From: Bordetella sp. | Lineage (GTDB): Bacteria > Pseudomonadota > Gammaproteobacteria > Burkholderiales > Burkholderiaceae_B | Length of the DNA stretch: 5,526 nt | Assembly (NCBI GenBank): GCA_027450125.1 | Contig: DAIDKG010000588.1 | Coordinates: 1-5,526, forward strand | Direction of reading: 5' to 3' | Part shown: positions 4,235 to 5,526 of the stretch, piece after piece | Layout of the letters: every line of letters begins with the position of its first letter | Numbering within the stretch: position 1 is the first letter of the stretch | Made by a program: the position numbers and the translations under genes | The notes under the pieces: generated by a model | What the model saw: only the letters and a program-made list of their open reading frames with translations | What the model was told of the DNA's origin: nothing | Database searches by the model: none

Positions 4235-5526
4235 ATGATGAAAAATCGTACAGTCCTGTTGGCATTTCTCGTCGTGCTGGCCGTGCTGCCGCTCGTGCCG
4301 GCGACGCCCGAGTTCTGGATCACCGAACTCGACTACATCGGCCTGGCCGCCCTGGTGGCCACGGGCCTCATGCTGCTGACCGGTGTGGCCGGACTGACTT
4401 CCTTCGGGCAGGCGGCCTTCGTCGGGCTGGGCGCCTACGCCACGGCCTATCTCACCACCAAGTACGCCGTCTCGCCCTGGCTCGGCCTGGCGGCCGGCCT
4501 GGCGCTGACCGGCGTGGTGGCCTGGCTGCTGGGCCTGATCACCCTGCGGCTGTCGGGCCACTACCTGCCGCTGGGCACCATCGCCTGGTGCCTGTCGCTG
4601 TATTACCTGTTCGGCAATATCGCGGCGCTGGGCCAGCACGACGGCATTTCCGGCATCGTGCCCATCTCGTTCTTCGGCGTGTCGCTCCTGCAGGGGCGGC
4701 ATATCTATTTCCTGATCTGGATCTGCGTGCTGCTGGGTGCGTGGGCCAGCAGCAACCTGCTCGACTCGCGTCCCGGGCGCGCCATCCGCGCCATCAAGAA
4801 CGGCGCCTATATGGCCGAGTCCATGGGCGTGGATACCGGCTCGTACAAGATCGTCGTCTTTGTCTGGGCCGCATTGCTGGCCAGCGTATCGGGCTGGCTG
4901 TACGCGCACATGGAGCGCACCGTCAGCCCCAGTCCGTTCAGCCTGCCCGTGGGTATCGAGTACCTGTTCATGGTGGTGGTGGGCGGTTCGGGCAGCGTGT
5001 GGGGCGCCATCCTGGGCGCGGCGCTGATCCTGGTCATCAAGGACCAGCTGCAGAACCTGCTGCCGCTATTGCTGCATTCCCAGTCGAATTTCGAACTCAT
5101 CGGTTTCGGCATCCTGATGATCCTGATGCTGCAATACGCCAGCGGCGGCGTGTGGCCTATCGTGTCGGCCTGGTGGGCGCGCCTGGGCGGCGGGGGCGCG
5201 TCGGGCCGAGGACGCGCCGCGCCGGCGCCGGCGCCCGCCTTGCCGCGCCGCGAGCGGCCCCAGGCCGGGCAGACCGTGCTCCAGGTCGAGGGCCTGCGCA
5301 AGGAATTCGGCGGCCTGGTGGCGGTCAACGACATTTCCTTCGGCATGCGCGCCGGAGAGATCATGGGCCTGATCGGTCCCAACGGCGCAGGCAAGAGCAC
5401 CACCTTCAACCTGGTCAGCGGCGTGATACGGGCCACGCGCGGCGAGGTGCGCTTTCTGGGCGAGACCATCAGTGGCCTGTCGGCGCGCAGCATCGCCGCG
5501 CGCGGCGTGGGCCGCACCTTCCAGCA
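4235..5526 (+). CDS. Fused ABC transporter permease (LivM type) and ATP-binding protein (LivG type), C-terminus outside window
   Basis: One uninterrupted frame, read codon by codon to the window end (430 codons plus two bases). Residues 1-316 are a LivM-type permease: a hydrophobic N-terminus, GLTSFGQAAFVGLGAYA (53-69), the EAA-like coupling loop from GRAIRAIKN (181-189) through AESMGVDTGSYK, and VVVGGSGSVWGAILGAAL near the end. A Gly/Ala/Pro/Arg linker spans about 317-347. An ABC ATPase follows: VLQVEGLRKEFGGLVAVNDISF (348 on), Walker A GPNGAGKS (381-388), and the Q-loop RTFQ (Gln430) where the window stops. The ABC signature, Walker B and H-loop lie beyond it. The ATG at 4235 is preferred because GAGGA (4221-4225) lies nine bases upstream. 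An in-frame ATG at 4226 overlaps the previous stop but has no spacing from that site, and 4238 is also possible. A partner LivF-type ATPase would be expected downstream. Confidence 0.93.
   Translation, partial: MMKNRTVLLAFLVVLAVLPLVPATPEFWITELDYIGLAALVATGLMLLTGVAGLTSFGQAAFVGLGAYATAYLTTKYAVSPWLGLAAGLALTGVVAWLLGLITLRLSGHYLPLGTIAWCLSLYYLFGNIAALGQHDGISGIVPISFFGVSLLQGRHIYFLIWICVLLGAWASSNLLDSRPGRAIRAIKNGAYMAESMGVDTGSYKIVVFVWAALLASVSGWLYAHMERTVSPSPFSLPVGIEYLFMVVVGGSGSVWGAILGAALILVIKDQLQNLLPLLLHSQSNFELIGFGILMILMLQYASGGVWPIVSAWWARLGGGGASGRGRAAPAPAPALPRRERPQAGQTVLQVEGLRKEFGGLVAVNDISFGMRAGEIMGLIGPNGAGKSTTFNLVSGVIRATRGEVRFLGETISGLSARSIAARGVGRTFQ

Noticed and set aside
1857..4265. Minus-strand open frame of 802 codons opposite the binding-protein and permease genes
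   Set aside because: Its product is rich in His, Gln, Arg, Asp and Gly with no domain pattern. The frame stays open because of high-GC codon bias in the genuine genes on the other strand, which have signal peptides, membrane helices and family motifs.
4070..5517. Minus-strand open frames (4070-4909 and 4807-5517) opposite the fused transporter gene
   Set aside because: Composition is Gln/His/Arg- or Ser/Pro/Arg-rich with no domain. The plus strand reads as continuous LivM and LivG sequence.
1..5526. Insertion sequences, CRISPR arrays, tRNA or rRNA genes, prophage or other defence genes
   Set aside because: I looked for transposase motifs, long terminal inverted repeats, regularly spaced repeats and tRNA-like folds and saw none; nearly all the sequence is accounted for by conserved genes.

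Overview
The window is high-GC, compact bacterial chromosome. Its protein sequences look like a betaproteobacterium of the Alcaligenaceae, most likely Bordetella or a close relative such as Achromobacter. That placement rests on recalled family resemblance (a Par27-like periplasmic parvulin next to bolA, yciB and msrB, and a HAAT-type ABC transporter with a permease-ATPase fusion), not on a database search. There are no tRNA or rRNA genes, insertion sequences, CRISPR arrays or other mobile elements.

Left half, minus strand (1-1654): four genes read right to left, msrB (methionine-R-sulfoxide reductase), yciB/ispZ (inner-membrane septation-type protein), bolA (Fe-S/redox regulator family) and the first 61 codons of a secreted SurA/PpiC-type peptidyl-prolyl isomerase. 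yciB and bolA overlap by 4 bp (ATGA) and are probably translationally coupled. bolA and the isomerase are 60 bp apart, and msrB and yciB are 142 bp apart. The set fits a housekeeping/stress cluster dealing with oxidised protein, iron-sulfur handling and the cell envelope, but co-transcription is inferred from spacing only.

Middle (1655-1940): a 286 bp divergent intergenic region. It has an AT-rich core at about 1785-1885 with several short inverted repeats and weak promoter-like hexamers. Its msrB-proximal side is GC-rich and contains two perfect hairpins.

Right half, plus strand (1941-5526): a branched-chain/hydrophobic amino acid (HAAT) type ABC importer. It consists of a secreted substrate-binding protein, a strong intrinsic terminator, a LivH-type permease with a GTG start, and an overlapping gene that fuses a LivM-type permease to a LivG-type ATPase. 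The window ends at the ATPase Q-loop. The binding protein would capture substrate in the periplasm, the two permease domains form the channel, and the fused ATPase drives import together with a second ATPase presumably encoded downstream. The substrate cannot be assigned from this sequence.

Most of the window is ordinary. The points most worth a second look are the terminator inside the transporter operon, the permease-ATPase fusion and its linker, and the inverted-repeat-rich divergent control region. I see no evidence for a previously undescribed system.
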